Shown here in pieces: positions 43,975 to 52,435 of a DNA stretch of 60,788 nucleotides. The position numbers and the translations under genes were made by a program. Position 1 is the stretch's first letter, and every line of letters starts with the position of its first letter. A model generated the notes under the pieces. The model saw nothing but the letters and a program-made list of their open reading frames with translations. It searched no databases and was not told the DNA's origin. The stretch spans positions 1 through 60,788 of the forward strand of contig JAGAJP010000070.1 of assembly GCA_017626045.1 (NCBI GenBank), in the 5' to 3' direction. The stretch is from Muribaculaceae bacterium (GTDB lineage Bacteria; Bacteroidota; Bacteroidia; Bacteroidales; Muribaculaceae).

Positions 43975-45231
43975 ATGAAAAAATTTCATTTAGTTTTCGC
44001 TTGCTTGCTGTCGGCAGTACTCCCGGCTGTCGCCCAACATTTCGTAGGCGGCGATATCTCCCTCCTTCCGGAATATGAAAAGGCAGGAGCTATCTACAAG
44101 ACCCATGACGGCAAACCAATCAATGACCTTCTGCCGTGGCTCAAGGAGCAGGGCATGAATGCGATGAGGGTCAGGCTATTTGTGAATCCTGCTGACCATA
44201 AGGCAAAGTATCCTTCCAAATATGATCCTAATGCATGTCAGGATCTTGAATATATCACTCCCCTCTGCAAAAGAATAGTTGACAATGGATTCAACCTTAT
44301 GCTCGACTTCCATTATTCCGACACTTGGGCTGATCCCGCAAAGCAGTGGACGCCGGAATCATGGAGGGGGCTGACCGACGATCAACTCTATCAGAAGATC
44401 TATGACTATACGAAGGAAACGCTGTTGACTCTTAAGGAGGCAGGCATCACTCCGGCTTTCATCCAGCCAGGCAATGAGATCAGTTATGGCATGCTTTGGG
44501 GTACGGAAGACTCTCCTTCCAGTTCACTCAAAAAGACCTTCATGGGCAGCAACGCCAACTGGGACCGATTCGGCAAACTGCTGAACCAGGCTGTCAAGGC
44601 TTGCCGCGAGGTTTGCCCCGATGCGAAGATTGTTCTTCATACTGAACGCGTGGCTCAGGTAGATGTGCTGAAAAATTTCTACGACAAAATGAAAAGTCTT
44701 GACGTGGATTATGATATCATAGGCCTAAGCTATTATCCATATTTTCATGGCGACATGAGTGTGCTCGACAATGCGCTTAACACTCTACAATCGCGTTTCC
44801 CCGAGAAAAACATTATGATTGTGGAGACCGGTTATTCTTATAAATGGGAAGTTCCGGGCACCACCCACAGTTTCACCAACAAATGGCCTTACAGCGACGA
44901 AGGGCAGGACAAGTTTGCCAAAGACCTCGTGGCGACTCTTGAAAAATACAAAAATGTGGATGGTCTCTTCTGGTGGTGGATGGAATACAACGCTTTCAAC
45001 ACGTCTCTTTCCGGATGGTACAACGCTCCCCTCTTCAACAGTCTCGACGGGTGCGCCACTTCAGCGCTCAAGACTATCTGCTCTTTTGCCAAGGACTCGG
45101 GAGTGGGCAGTTTGACCGACCGGTCGGCACAGCAGGAAGACGTATGGTTTGACTTATCGGGTCGCCGTGTCACCGACATGAACGCTCCGGGAATAAGAGT
45201 ATCACGCAATAAAAAAGTTATCGTCCGATAG
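43975..45231 (+). CDS. Secreted GH53 endo-beta-1,4-galactanase with probable type IX sorting tail
   Basis: 418 residues with a signal peptide (MKKFHLVFACLLSAVLPAVAQ is about residues 1-21). The TIM barrel carries the GH53 marks: GGDISLLPEYEKAG, MRVRLFVNP, MLDFHYSDTWADP, the acid/base in PGNEISYGMLW (E168) and the nucleophile in IMIVETGYSY (E284). The enzyme cuts beta-1,4-galactan side chains of rhamnogalacturonan I. The last ~33 residues (WFDLSGRRVTDMNAPGI then VSRNKKVIVR) look like a type IX secretion C-terminal signal, fitting the nearby sprA gene. It stands alone, far from a polysaccharide utilisation locus. Confidence 0.9.
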   Translation: MKKFHLVFACLLSAVLPAVAQHFVGGDISLLPEYEKAGAIYKTHDGKPINDLLPWLKEQGMNAMRVRLFVNPADHKAKYPSKYDPNACQDLEYITPLCKRIVDNGFNLMLDFHYSDTWADPAKQWTPESWRGLTDDQLYQKIYDYTKETLLTLKEAGITPAFIQPGNEISYGMLWGTEDSPSSSLKKTFMGSNANWDRFGKLLNQAVKACREVCPDAKIVLHTERVAQVDVLKNFYDKMKSLDVDYDIIGLSYYPYFHGDMSVLDNALNTLQSRFPEKNIMIVETGYSYKWEVPGTTHSFTNKWPYSDEGQDKFAKDLVATLEKYKNVDGLFWWWMEYNAFNTSLSGWYNAPLFNSLDGCATSALKTICSFAKDSGVGSLTDRSAQQEDVWFDLSGRRVTDMNAPGIRVSRNKKVIVR

Positions 45232-45281
45232 ATTTTTTGATATATCGAGCGTTCCTTAAGAGCGCATTCATTAAAATTTTA

Positions 45282-45316
45282 CGGCCGGGATTCATTGTCC
45301 CGGCCGCTGATTTTTT
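45282..45316. terminator. Strong terminator after the GH53 gene
   Basis: CGGCCGGGA at 45282-45290 pairs perfectly with TCCCGGCCG at 45298-45306, followed by a T-rich tract. It lies between convergent GH53 and thrA genes. Confidence 0.9.
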
Positions 45317-45325
45317 ACCTATGTA

Positions 45326-47761
45326 TCATCGAATGTTGGCTATGCTTATGATGTCGGCAAACACGCCTGCAGCCGTCACCTCGGCTCCCGCTCCATAGCC
45401 CTTGATTTCCATGGGATACTTTCGGTAGCGCTCCGTCGTTAGGAGTATCACGTTGTTGCTTCCTTCAAGATTATAGAAAGGATGTGCCCTCGAAACTCTG
45501 CGAAGACCGACACTGACATTGCCGCAGTCAAGAGTGGCTACAAAACGGAATTTCTCTCCGGCATCGGCGGCTTCTTTCCTTGACTTTTCAAAGTCCTCGT
45601 CAATCAGGCGAAGATTGTCTATGAACTCGCCGGCTTCTCCTTCAAACATTTTATCAGGCACAAAGAGTTGCTTCTCCACATCCGTCTGCTCTACCACATA
45701 GCCTGCCTCGCGTGCAAGTATTACTATTTTCCGGACAACATCTGTTCCGGACAGGTCGATGCGAGGATCAGGCTCTGCATAACCTGACTCGCGTGCCATC
45801 TCCACTGCCTTGCTCAATGGAATATCTTCCGACAGCACATCAAATATATAGTTCAGTGTTCCGGACACAACCGCCTCTATCTTCAATATCTTGTCGCCCG
45901 AATTGATGAGCGAGTTGATGGTGTTGATAATCGGCAGTCCGGCTCCTACATTCGTCTCAAACAGGAATTTTACATCCTTCTCTCTTGCCATGTTCTTTAG
46001 TTTTAGATACGACGGATATGTGGATGATGCGGCTATCTTGTTGGCTGTAACCACATTCACGTTATGCTCAAGAAGCCTTTGATATTGCGCGGCTATTTCC
46101 GAAGAGGCGGTGCAGTCTATGAATACCGAATTATATAGGTTCATTCGCAATACTTCCGAAACTATCTTTTCCGGAGTGGCTTCCATCTCGCTTGCTTCAA
46201 GAAGTGAGCGGTAGTCTGAAACGTCCATTCCTTCCCTGCAGAAGACCGCCTTCCTGCTCGATGCGATACCCACCACATTTATGCGAAGGTTCTTTTCTCT
46301 CAATAGTTTGTCCTGCTGCTTTGAAATCTGTCGAAGAAGACTTCCGCCCACATTGCCTACTCCGGCTATGAATATGTTGAGAACCTGGCTCTCCGATAGG
46401 AAGAATGAATCATGAATCACGTTAAGAGCCTTTGTAAGACTCTTTTTTTCTATTACGAAGGAAATGTTGGTCTGGGCGGCTCCCTGAGCACACGCTATCA
46501 CGTCTATACCGTTTCTCCCCACTGTGTTGAATAGTTTGCCGGCTATTCCCGTACAGTGCTTCATGTTCTCTCCAACCACTGCCACTGTCGCGAGGTTCCT
46601 CTCTGCCTTTACGTCGTTAAACATGCCGTCGGCGAGTTCTTCCGCGAATTCCTTTTTCAATGTCTCTACAGCAAGATCGACATCTCCGTTTCTTACTGCG
46701 ATAGTGGTATTGTTCTCGCTGGCAGCCTGCGACACCAGGAAGACACTTACATCTCTTGAAGTTAGCGCGTTGAATATTCTCGAATTCACGCCGATTACTC
46801 CGACCATGCAAAGACTGCTTATAGTGATGAGTGCGGTGTCGTTGATTGAGGATATACCCTTTATTACCTTATCCGTGGGTGCGGCATGATTGCTTATCAG
46901 CGATCCTTTGGAATCCGGATTGAAGGTATTCTTGACTCTGATTGGTATATTCTTGTGATAGACCGGATATATCGTAGGTGGATATATTACCTTTGCTCCG
47001 AAGTTACATAACTCCATAGCTTCTGTAAACGTGAGTTCGTCAATCACGTATGCATGGTCTATGACTCGCGGGTCTGCGGTCATGAATCCGTCGACATCTG
47101 TCCATATCTCCAACACTTCCGCATCTAAGGCGGCTGCTATTACGGATGCCGTATAGTCACTTCCTCCTCGTCCGAGATTCGTGACTTCTCCCTCTGAGTC
47201 GGTGGCAAGGAACCCTCCGCATACCGCGGTATTCCACTCGCCTCCGTCAAATTCTTTATGAATCAACGTATTGCTGAGTTCCGTGTCAAGAATCTCCTCC
47301 CCGTGAGGACCCTTCTTTGTGCGGATGAAATTCCTTGAGTCGAAATGAACCGAATCTTCTATGATGTTGGCGACTATCACACTCGACATCCGTTCGCCAT
47401 AACTGACTATCATCCTTATAGCGCGAGGCGACAGATCTCGAAGCAACATGACACCCTTGTAGATGTTGCCAAGTTCGTCAAGCAGCATCCTAACTACAGA
47501 CTCCACATACTCCCGCCTTGATGCCGGAACCATCTCACTGATTACGGAACGGTGACGCTCAACAATCACCGCATAATGCTCGAGATACGAGATATCATCG
47601 TTCATGGCAAGACGAGCTGTGGTCAAAAGAAGATCGGTGATACCGCCAAGAGCTGACACCACCACAATCTTTTTCCCGTCTGTAGTCTCCACAATACGCT
47701 TTACATTGGCAAGGCTTTCAGGCGTTCCGACAGAAGAGCCCCCAAATTTCAATACTTTCAT
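45326..47761 (-). CDS. thrA: Bifunctional aspartate kinase / homoserine dehydrogenase I
   Basis: 811 residues, usual length for ThrA. The kinase domain begins KFGGSSVGTPESLANV and contains TNLGRGGSDYTASVIAAAL and TDVDGFMTADPR. Two ACT domains follow (about 310-455). The dehydrogenase starts with the Rossmann motif FIAGVGNVGGSLLRQI near residue 463 and contains KIEAVVSGTLNYIFD and GYAEPDPRIDLSGTDVVRK. It catalyses the first and third steps from aspartate towards threonine and methionine. A -7 element (TAATTTTG on the minus strand, 47783-47790) lies 22 bp before the start. I see no threonine-rich leader peptide. Confidence 0.97.
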   Translation of the reverse strand: MKVLKFGGSSVGTPESLANVKRIVETTDGKKIVVVSALGGITDLLLTTARLAMNDDISYLEHYAVIVERHRSVISEMVPASRREYVESVVRMLLDELGNIYKGVMLLRDLSPRAIRMIVSYGERMSSVIVANIIEDSVHFDSRNFIRTKKGPHGEEILDTELSNTLIHKEFDGGEWNTAVCGGFLATDSEGEVTNLGRGGSDYTASVIAAALDAEVLEIWTDVDGFMTADPRVIDHAYVIDELTFTEAMELCNFGAKVIYPPTIYPVYHKNIPIRVKNTFNPDSKGSLISNHAAPTDKVIKGISSINDTALITISSLCMVGVIGVNSRIFNALTSRDVSVFLVSQAASENNTTIAVRNGDVDLAVETLKKEFAEELADGMFNDVKAERNLATVAVVGENMKHCTGIAGKLFNTVGRNGIDVIACAQGAAQTNISFVIEKKSLTKALNVIHDSFFLSESQVLNIFIAGVGNVGGSLLRQISKQQDKLLREKNLRINVVGIASSRKAVFCREGMDVSDYRSLLEASEMEATPEKIVSEVLRMNLYNSVFIDCTASSEIAAQYQRLLEHNVNVVTANKIAASSTYPSYLKLKNMAREKDVKFLFETNVGAGLPIINTINSLINSGDKILKIEAVVSGTLNYIFDVLSEDIPLSKAVEMARESGYAEPDPRIDLSGTDVVRKIVILAREAGYVVEQTDVEKQLFVPDKMFEGEAGEFIDNLRLIDEDFEKSRKEAADAGEKFRFVATLDCGNVSVGLRRVSRAHPFYNLEGSNNVILLTTERYRKYPMEIKGYGAGAEVTAAGVFADIISIANIR

Positions 47762-47782
47762 CAGTCTTCAGTATATTTTGTA

Positions 47783-47790
47783 CAAAATTA
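47783..47790 (-). promoter_or_regulatory. Candidate -7 element of thrA
   Basis: CAAAATTA on the plus strand reads TAATTTTG on the minus strand, 22 bp upstream of the thrA start. No clear -33. Confidence 0.5.
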
Positions 47791-47986
47791 CAAAAAATAT
47801 TCAACAATAAGCATGCTTGTTGAGTCTTATTTCCAATAAAAAACACCAAACGACTTTCCTCACTCAAATCTTTCAACACTTATCAGAACTGTAACAATAT
47901 TTAAAGTCAGCACTTCTCTATATACAATATTTAACATATATTAGTAAAATATAACATCAAGGAGGGGGAATTTGAATTTTATTGTT

Positions 47987-47994
47987 TAATTTTG
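47987..47994 (+). promoter_or_regulatory. Candidate -7 element of the lipoprotein gene
   Basis: TAATTTTG, 28 bp upstream of the ATG at 48022. A purine-rich GGAGGGGG stretch at 47961 lies upstream of it and is therefore not a ribosome-binding site of this gene. Confidence 0.5.
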
Positions 47995-48021
47995 TATTGT
48001 ATTCACATTTAAATTTTTGCA

Positions 48022-48645
48022 ATGATAAAACTAAGACACTTTTACGCAGTCGGCTCATTGATGGCATTTTTGGCTTTAGCTTCTTGCCAGTCAAATGAAC
48101 CGGACTATTTGAAGAATGGAAATTTACGGCCTTACAGCATCGGGATACAGGATGCTCAGTCCCTGGTGCGCTTCGGAGCCGAGGAAAGCAGAGCCGTCGA
48201 TGGCCAATTTGAAAGCACCGGGCTTTATAAGATTCTTCCCGACGGCTCTATCGAGACCGTGGCAATAACTTTTACGGAAGACGAAGACGGTAATAAACTT
48301 ACAAATGAGGTGAAATTGAGCCTATATCCGAATTACATTGTCAATATGAATGACTTTATATATCTTGGGTTATGCGCTTATTTTGATCCGGACCGCGACT
48401 CATTTATAATGAATTGGGATTCCGGAATAAGAGTAGAACCAATAAATCGTCATCTTATTATCGACAAACACACCAATAAGATATATGCGCTTGACGGAAG
48501 CGGAAGAGCCGACAATCCATTTTTTGTTTGGGAGTCTTTGTTTGTCCAGCAGGAAAGCTCTAAAAGTCTGCTGATTGTTGCAAATAGGAATCTGTTTAGG
48601 GTCACTTTCTCTGATAACAATGCGGTTGCTCTTCAGAATGGCTGA
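48022..48645 (+). CDS. Lipoprotein of unknown function
   Basis: 207 residues. The lipoprotein signal ends in LALASCQSNEPD, with the Cys at about residue 22. The mature part is beta-rich with repeated short strands (GLYKILPDGSIETVAITF, HLIIDKHTNKIYALDGSG, KSLLIVANRNLFRVTFSD), reminiscent of beta-propeller blades, but only two or three blades are present, so it may be a shortened relative of a longer protein. No family is recognised and no partner gene is visible. Confidence 0.7.
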   Translation: MIKLRHFYAVGSLMAFLALASCQSNEPDYLKNGNLRPYSIGIQDAQSLVRFGAEESRAVDGQFESTGLYKILPDGSIETVAITFTEDEDGNKLTNEVKLSLYPNYIVNMNDFIYLGLCAYFDPDRDSFIMNWDSGIRVEPINRHLIIDKHTNKIYALDGSGRADNPFFVWESLFVQQESSKSLLIVANRNLFRVTFSDNNAVALQNG

Positions 48646-48745
48646 GTGGAGAACACAACTTCCCAATTAATACCATCGCAATACTGTCAATTTTCTTCAA
48701 CAAACCTATCATTGCAATTTTGTAGAAGATTCTATTATTTATATT

Positions 48746-49009
48746 ATGAATGCAACTGCAAAATTATTCAAGGAAGAATTGGCAAAGGTTCCAGAGAATG
48801 TTAAGATTGAACTTGACATCACATTTGCCATTGCCGACAAGATTGATGCGGCTCTTAAAGAGAAGAATATTTCGCAAAAAGAATTTGCTCATAAAATGGG
48901 AAAGACCGAATCGGAAGTATCAAGATGGCTTGGAGGCACACATAACTTTACCGTTCGTACCATTGCTAAGATATCCCAAGCATTGGGAGTATCACTTATA
49001 ACCGTATAG
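48746..49009 (+). CDS. XRE-family helix-turn-helix protein, orphan antitoxin-like
   Basis: 87 residues. After a charged start the sequence NISQKEFAHKMGKTESEVSRWLGG, split at MGK, is a clear XRE helix-turn-helix (about 40-64), followed by TVRTIAKISQALGVSL. Proteins of this size are often HigA-type antitoxins encoded after a HigB/RelE toxin. No toxin-like frame is found on either side: the 100 bp upstream hold no gene and a tRNA lies downstream. It may be a remnant or a stand-alone regulator. Confidence 0.8.
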   Translation: MNATAKLFKEELAKVPENVKIELDITFAIADKIDAALKEKNISQKEFAHKMGKTESEVSRWLGGTHNFTVRTIAKISQALGVSLITV

Positions 49010-49035
49010 TATTATTATTCAGTGCGGTGCGACGC

Positions 49036-49092
49036 GAAACTTATGCGCGGTGCACTCACATTACCTCACTGAGCCGGGATTGTGTAAGTTTC
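49036..49092 (+). other. Long stem-loop after the XRE gene
   Basis: GAAACTTA at 49036-49043 pairs perfectly with TAAGTTTC at 49085-49092, enclosing 41 bases, and is followed by TTTTCG. It could be a terminator with a large loop or a small structured RNA. Confidence 0.4.
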
Positions 49093-49160
49093 TTTTCGTA
49101 TATTGCATGTTTGATTGCTTCTCATATAATGCATCAAACTCAATAATATGATTTACACAG

Positions 49161-49186
49161 AGAAGGCTGCCATAAGGCAGCCTTCT
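49161..49186. terminator. Terminator of tRNA-Arg
   Basis: AGAAGGCTGCC at 49161-49171 pairs perfectly with GGCAGCCTTCT at 49176-49186 over a four-base loop, just beyond the 3' end of the minus-strand tRNA. No T-tract. Confidence 0.75.
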
Positions 49187-49191
49187 CTGCG

Positions 49192-49265
49192 TGATTCGCA
49201 CAGGATTCAAACCTGTAACCTTCTGATCCGTAGTCAGATGCTCTATTCAGTTGAGCTAGCGAACC
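49192..49265 (-). tRNA. tRNA-Arg, anticodon ACG
   Basis: Read on the minus strand: acceptor stem GGTTCGC with GCGAATC (one G-T pair), D-arm GCTC/GAGC, anticodon stem TCTGA/TCAGA around loop CTACGGA giving anticodon ACG, and T-arm with GGTTTGAATCC. Discriminator base A. The 3' CCA is not encoded, as is common in Bacteroidota. An anticodon starting with A is normally converted to inosine by TadA. Confidence 0.95.
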
Positions 49266-49296
49266 TCCTTTTAATATCGTTTCCGATTTACGTATG

Positions 49297-49328
49297 CAAA
49301 ATTACTGCTTTCTGATGAATTGTGCAAA
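49297..49328 (-). promoter_or_regulatory. Promoter of tRNA-Arg
   Basis: On the minus strand TTTG (49325-49328), a 20-bp spacer and TAATTTTG (49297-49304) match the full consensus, 31 bp before the tRNA 5' end. Confidence 0.75.
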
Positions 49329-49365
49329 TTTTTCACGCACTTTTTTTCTCCGCAAACCGTTTTTT

Positions 49366-50154
49366 TCAAAATTCGTATTTAACGCCGGCGCTCCCGACCA
49401 TTCCAGAAATCGGGGGGACTGTCTTTACAATCTCGATTTCTCCGTTTAATATAAACGGCCATCTTTTGCGGCATGCGCTTCCGAATTTAGTTGCCACGCT
49501 TTCAAGCATCCGAGCCGGACGAGACATGATTTCAGTCAACACTTCATACATCTCGGCATACGATATTGTGTCGGATAGATGGTCAGACTCTATATCAAAC
49601 GAGGATGACGGTATCCGAATCCGCACATTTATACGATATTGGTTGCCACAGACCCTCTCTTCAGGCAATACACCGTGGCTGCCCTGAATCATCACATCTC
49701 CCAACTCTATCTCAAACGCCCCATCCACAGGTATTTTTGCAACGCGTCGAGCATGACGGCCGCCCTCAAATTTTGTGGATAGATACGCGTCAACGATTCG
49801 ATACGCCATCTCCTCTGTGATGAACCGGGCAGGCATCACAAGAAAATTGGCATCGTTGTGCTGACGCGCCAATACCGCAAGCTCCGGCTCCCAGCACAGC
49901 GCGGCCCGTATGCCCTGATGCTTGTTGAGAGTCATCTGGATACCGTTGCCGCTTCCGCACATGGCTATTCCAAACGCACACACACCTCGCTCTACGGCAT
50001 TTGCCGCCGGATGGGCATAATCGGCATAGTCACACGAATCTGACGAATATGTACCGAAATCCATTATTTCGTATCCGCCTTTTTCCTCAACGTATTTCTT
50101 AATCACCTCTTTCAGGTCATAGCCTGCATGGTCTGATGCTATCGCTACTTTCAT
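49366..50154 (-). CDS. rpiB-folB: Fused ribose-5-phosphate isomerase B and dihydroneopterin aldolase
   Basis: 262 residues in one uninterrupted frame. Residues 1-140 are RpiB: ASDHAGYDLKE, the active-site Cys C66 in MCGSGNGIQM, and the terminal EGGRHARRVAKI block. Residues about 146-262 are FolB: IELGDVMIQGSHGVLPEERV (Glu near 165), SDTISYAEMYEVL, ARMLESVATKFG and EIVKTVPPISG with the catalytic Lys K244. Only about five residues join the two. RpiB interconverts ribulose- and ribose-5-phosphate; FolB cleaves dihydroneopterin in folate synthesis. Both active sites look intact. It is last in an apparent operon after lysC and engB. Confidence 0.9.
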   Translation of the reverse strand: MKVAIASDHAGYDLKEVIKKYVEEKGGYEIMDFGTYSSDSCDYADYAHPAANAVERGVCAFGIAMCGSGNGIQMTLNKHQGIRAALCWEPELAVLARQHNDANFLVMPARFITEEMAYRIVDAYLSTKFEGGRHARRVAKIPVDGAFEIELGDVMIQGSHGVLPEERVCGNQYRINVRIRIPSSSFDIESDHLSDTISYAEMYEVLTEIMSRPARMLESVATKFGSACRKRWPFILNGEIEIVKTVPPISGMVGSAGVKYEF

Positions 50155-50188
50155 GAATATATTTTAAAGTTTATGTTATTGTTCATTT

Positions 50189-50806
50189 TTACTGTTCCTC
50201 TCCTTCATGCCAAACCCTATTGGTATCTTCTATGAAGTTTAGAATTTCGTCTCGTCCTATTTTTTTCTCGGAGGAAGTCACGAAAATCGGAGGGAGTTCC
50301 TCCCATCTTTCAAGCAATTCCTTCCTAAACAGGCTGATGTTATGATCCGCTTCCTTCCGGCTTACCTTGTCGGCCTTCGTGAAGACTATCGCTATCGGAA
50401 CTCCGTTTTCCCCGCAAAAGTCAAGAAACGCCAGGTCTATCTTCTGCGGCTCATGACGGACATCTACCAATACAAACAGACATGCCAACTGACCCCGCCC
50501 GGTGACATATCCTGAAATCATCCTGCGGAATGAATCGCGCTGGTCTTTACCCCTCGCAGCATATCCATATCCGGGAAGATCCACAATATACCATTCACCG
50601 TTGTTGACCGCAAAATGATTGATCAAAAGCGTCTTACCTGGCTTCTGAGAGGTCTTGGCAAGTGACCTGTTGCCCATCAGCATATTGATTAAGGAACTTT
50701 TGCCCACATTCGACCGTCCGATAAAGGCATATTCAGGCACACCGGTGTCGGGACAACTCTCGAATTTGGCATTGCTTATCTCATATCGCGCATTCTTTAT
50801 CTCCAT
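50189..50806 (-). CDS. engB: Ribosome biogenesis GTPase EngB (YihA/YsxC)
   Basis: 205 residues, usual size. The P-loop is [16 protein letters not shown], the switch region contains [15 protein letters not shown]3 is DLPGYG and G4 is FTKADK, with G5 near VTSSEK. These are the marks of the EngB group, which acts in 50S subunit assembly. It sits 20 bp after lysC and 34 bp before the rpiB-folB gene on the minus strand. Confidence 0.96.
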   Translation of the reverse strand: MEIKNARYEISNAKFESCPDTGVPEYAFIGRSNVGKSSLINMLMGNRSLAKTSQKPGKTLLINHFAVNNGEWYIVDLPGYGYAARGKDQRDSFRRMISGYVTGRGQLACLFVLVDVRHEPQKIDLAFLDFCGENGVPIAIVFTKADKVSRKEADHNISLFRKELLERWEELPPIFVTSSEKKIGRDEILNFIEDTNRVWHEGEEQ

Positions 50807-50826
50807 ATCAGTATAACGCTAAATGG

Positions 50827-52200
50827 TCACACGTTTGTTCTGAAAAACAGCCCATGTATTGATTCTATCGCTCTCACAGAGTCTTTTTCCTCTACCACAA
50901 ACGATATGGTGGTCTCTGAATTGCCTTCCGAGCATGCAAGTGGATTTATACCGTTTCTCTTCAGTGTATTCGCCACCCTACCGTTTATGCCTTTCATTAC
51001 CTTCAAGCCCTCTCCCACTACTGCGACAGTAGAAAGAGAGTCTGTCAGCGTTATTCCTGTCAACATGCCGTCAATCAATTCCGGGGCAAACTCCTCATTG
51101 AGGACCTTTGACGCCTGAATGCGGTCTGACGACGAGATGGCAAATGAAAACTCGTGATTCTCTCCTGGCTGAGCGAGCAGAAACACACTTATGCCGTTTC
51201 GTGCCAACGCATTGTAGGCTCGAGTATTGACCTGCGCCACATTTTCCGTGAAGTTTCCGCTCAGACATACAAGACAGGTCTTGTTGATGGCGGTAACTCC
51301 CTTTACCGGATATTCGTAACTGTCAGACACATCGGATATCAAGGTGCCTTTTGCTGTGGGATTGAATGTATTGAGTATGCGAATAGGTATATTCTTATGG
51401 AATACGGGATAGATTGTAGGAGGATAGATAACCTTTGCGCCGAAAGAACACAGTTCCATGCTCTCCACAAACGACATCGACGGCAATACTTTAGCATCCT
51501 TGATGATACGGGGGTCAGCAGTCATAAAACCGTCCACATCGGTCCATATCTCAAGCATCTCCGCGTCAAGGGCTGCGGCTATCAACGCTGCCGTATAATC
51601 ACTGCCGCCCCTTCCGAGATTTGTTATCTCTCCGGAATCCCGATCTTGCGATATGAAGCCTCCGGTTATATGAGGACCGTCGCCAAGACATGAAAATTCC
51701 TTTTGTATCAGATCATGGGTCAACGCGCCATCTGCAATATTCTTGTCAAACCATTTTTCAGTCTTGATGAATTCCAACGAGTCATGAAGTCTCGCGCCTT
51801 TTACTATTCCTGCTACTATTGGCGCCGACATTCGCTCCCCCATGCTGACAATCAAGTCAAGTATCTTTTGCGGAAGATCTCCGATCAGAGAAACACCTTC
51901 GTATGTGCGGGACAGTTCTCCAAGCAAAGAGTCCACCTTGCTTAGCGTCTCAGTCTTCCTCTCTTCCTCCACTAAGGTGTCTATGATGTCATGATGACGT
52001 TTGGAAATCCTGTCCATCTCAGCACGCCATTCGCCCCCCTCGGAAGCCTTGAGTGCCGTGGCGATAAGAGTATCGGTCAGTCCTCCCAAAGCCGATACCA
52101 CCACTACCGTTTCTCGCGGCAGGGACTCCACTATCTGTTTTACATGCCTGAGGCTTTCCACTGTTCCTACAGAGGTGCCTCCGAATTTTAATACATTCAT
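50827..52200 (-). CDS. lysC: Monofunctional aspartate kinase, paralogue of the ThrA kinase half
   Basis: 457 residues. It has KFGGTSVGTVESLRHV at the start, NLGRGGSDYTAALIAAAL, TDVDGFMTADPR and CSFGAKVIYPPTIYPVFHKN, and two ACT domains at the C-terminus. Many blocks are nearly the same as in the ThrA of this window, and the protein ends (ESIHGLFFRTNV) just where ThrA continues into its dehydrogenase domain. It therefore looks like a ThrA-type kinase without dehydrogenase, likely the lysine or diaminopimelate-side isoenzyme; that assignment is inference. The promoter is at 52247-52278 on the minus strand. Confidence 0.92.
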   Translation of the reverse strand: MNVLKFGGTSVGTVESLRHVKQIVESLPRETVVVVSALGGLTDTLIATALKASEGGEWRAEMDRISKRHHDIIDTLVEEERKTETLSKVDSLLGELSRTYEGVSLIGDLPQKILDLIVSMGERMSAPIVAGIVKGARLHDSLEFIKTEKWFDKNIADGALTHDLIQKEFSCLGDGPHITGGFISQDRDSGEITNLGRGGSDYTAALIAAALDAEMLEIWTDVDGFMTADPRIIKDAKVLPSMSFVESMELCSFGAKVIYPPTIYPVFHKNIPIRILNTFNPTAKGTLISDVSDSYEYPVKGVTAINKTCLVCLSGNFTENVAQVNTRAYNALARNGISVFLLAQPGENHEFSFAISSSDRIQASKVLNEEFAPELIDGMLTGITLTDSLSTVAVVGEGLKVMKGINGRVANTLKRNGINPLACSEGNSETTISFVVEEKDSVRAIESIHGLFFRTNV

Positions 52201-52246
52201 AACGCACTATTATCGAATTACACCTTATTACGGCGTTATCACATTA

Positions 52247-52278
52247 CAAAATTAATCATTTAATTCTATTCCTACAAC
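52247..52278 (-). promoter_or_regulatory. Promoter of the lysC-engB-rpiB/folB operon
   Basis: TAATTTTG on the minus strand (52247-52254), a 20-bp spacer and GTTG at 52275-52278, a 3/4 match to the -33 TTTG. Confidence 0.6.
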
Positions 52279-52435
52279 TTTTCTTCATTGGAAGTTATCC
52301 TGAAGTTATTCTCCTCAAATCGAAAACCAACAATTCAACTCAGATGTTTATATAATGAAAAATCCACTACACGGCTTTTGTCGTTGACAGATTCGCCTTA
52401 GCGTGCCGCACCGACTTGCCGCGAACTATTATCCA

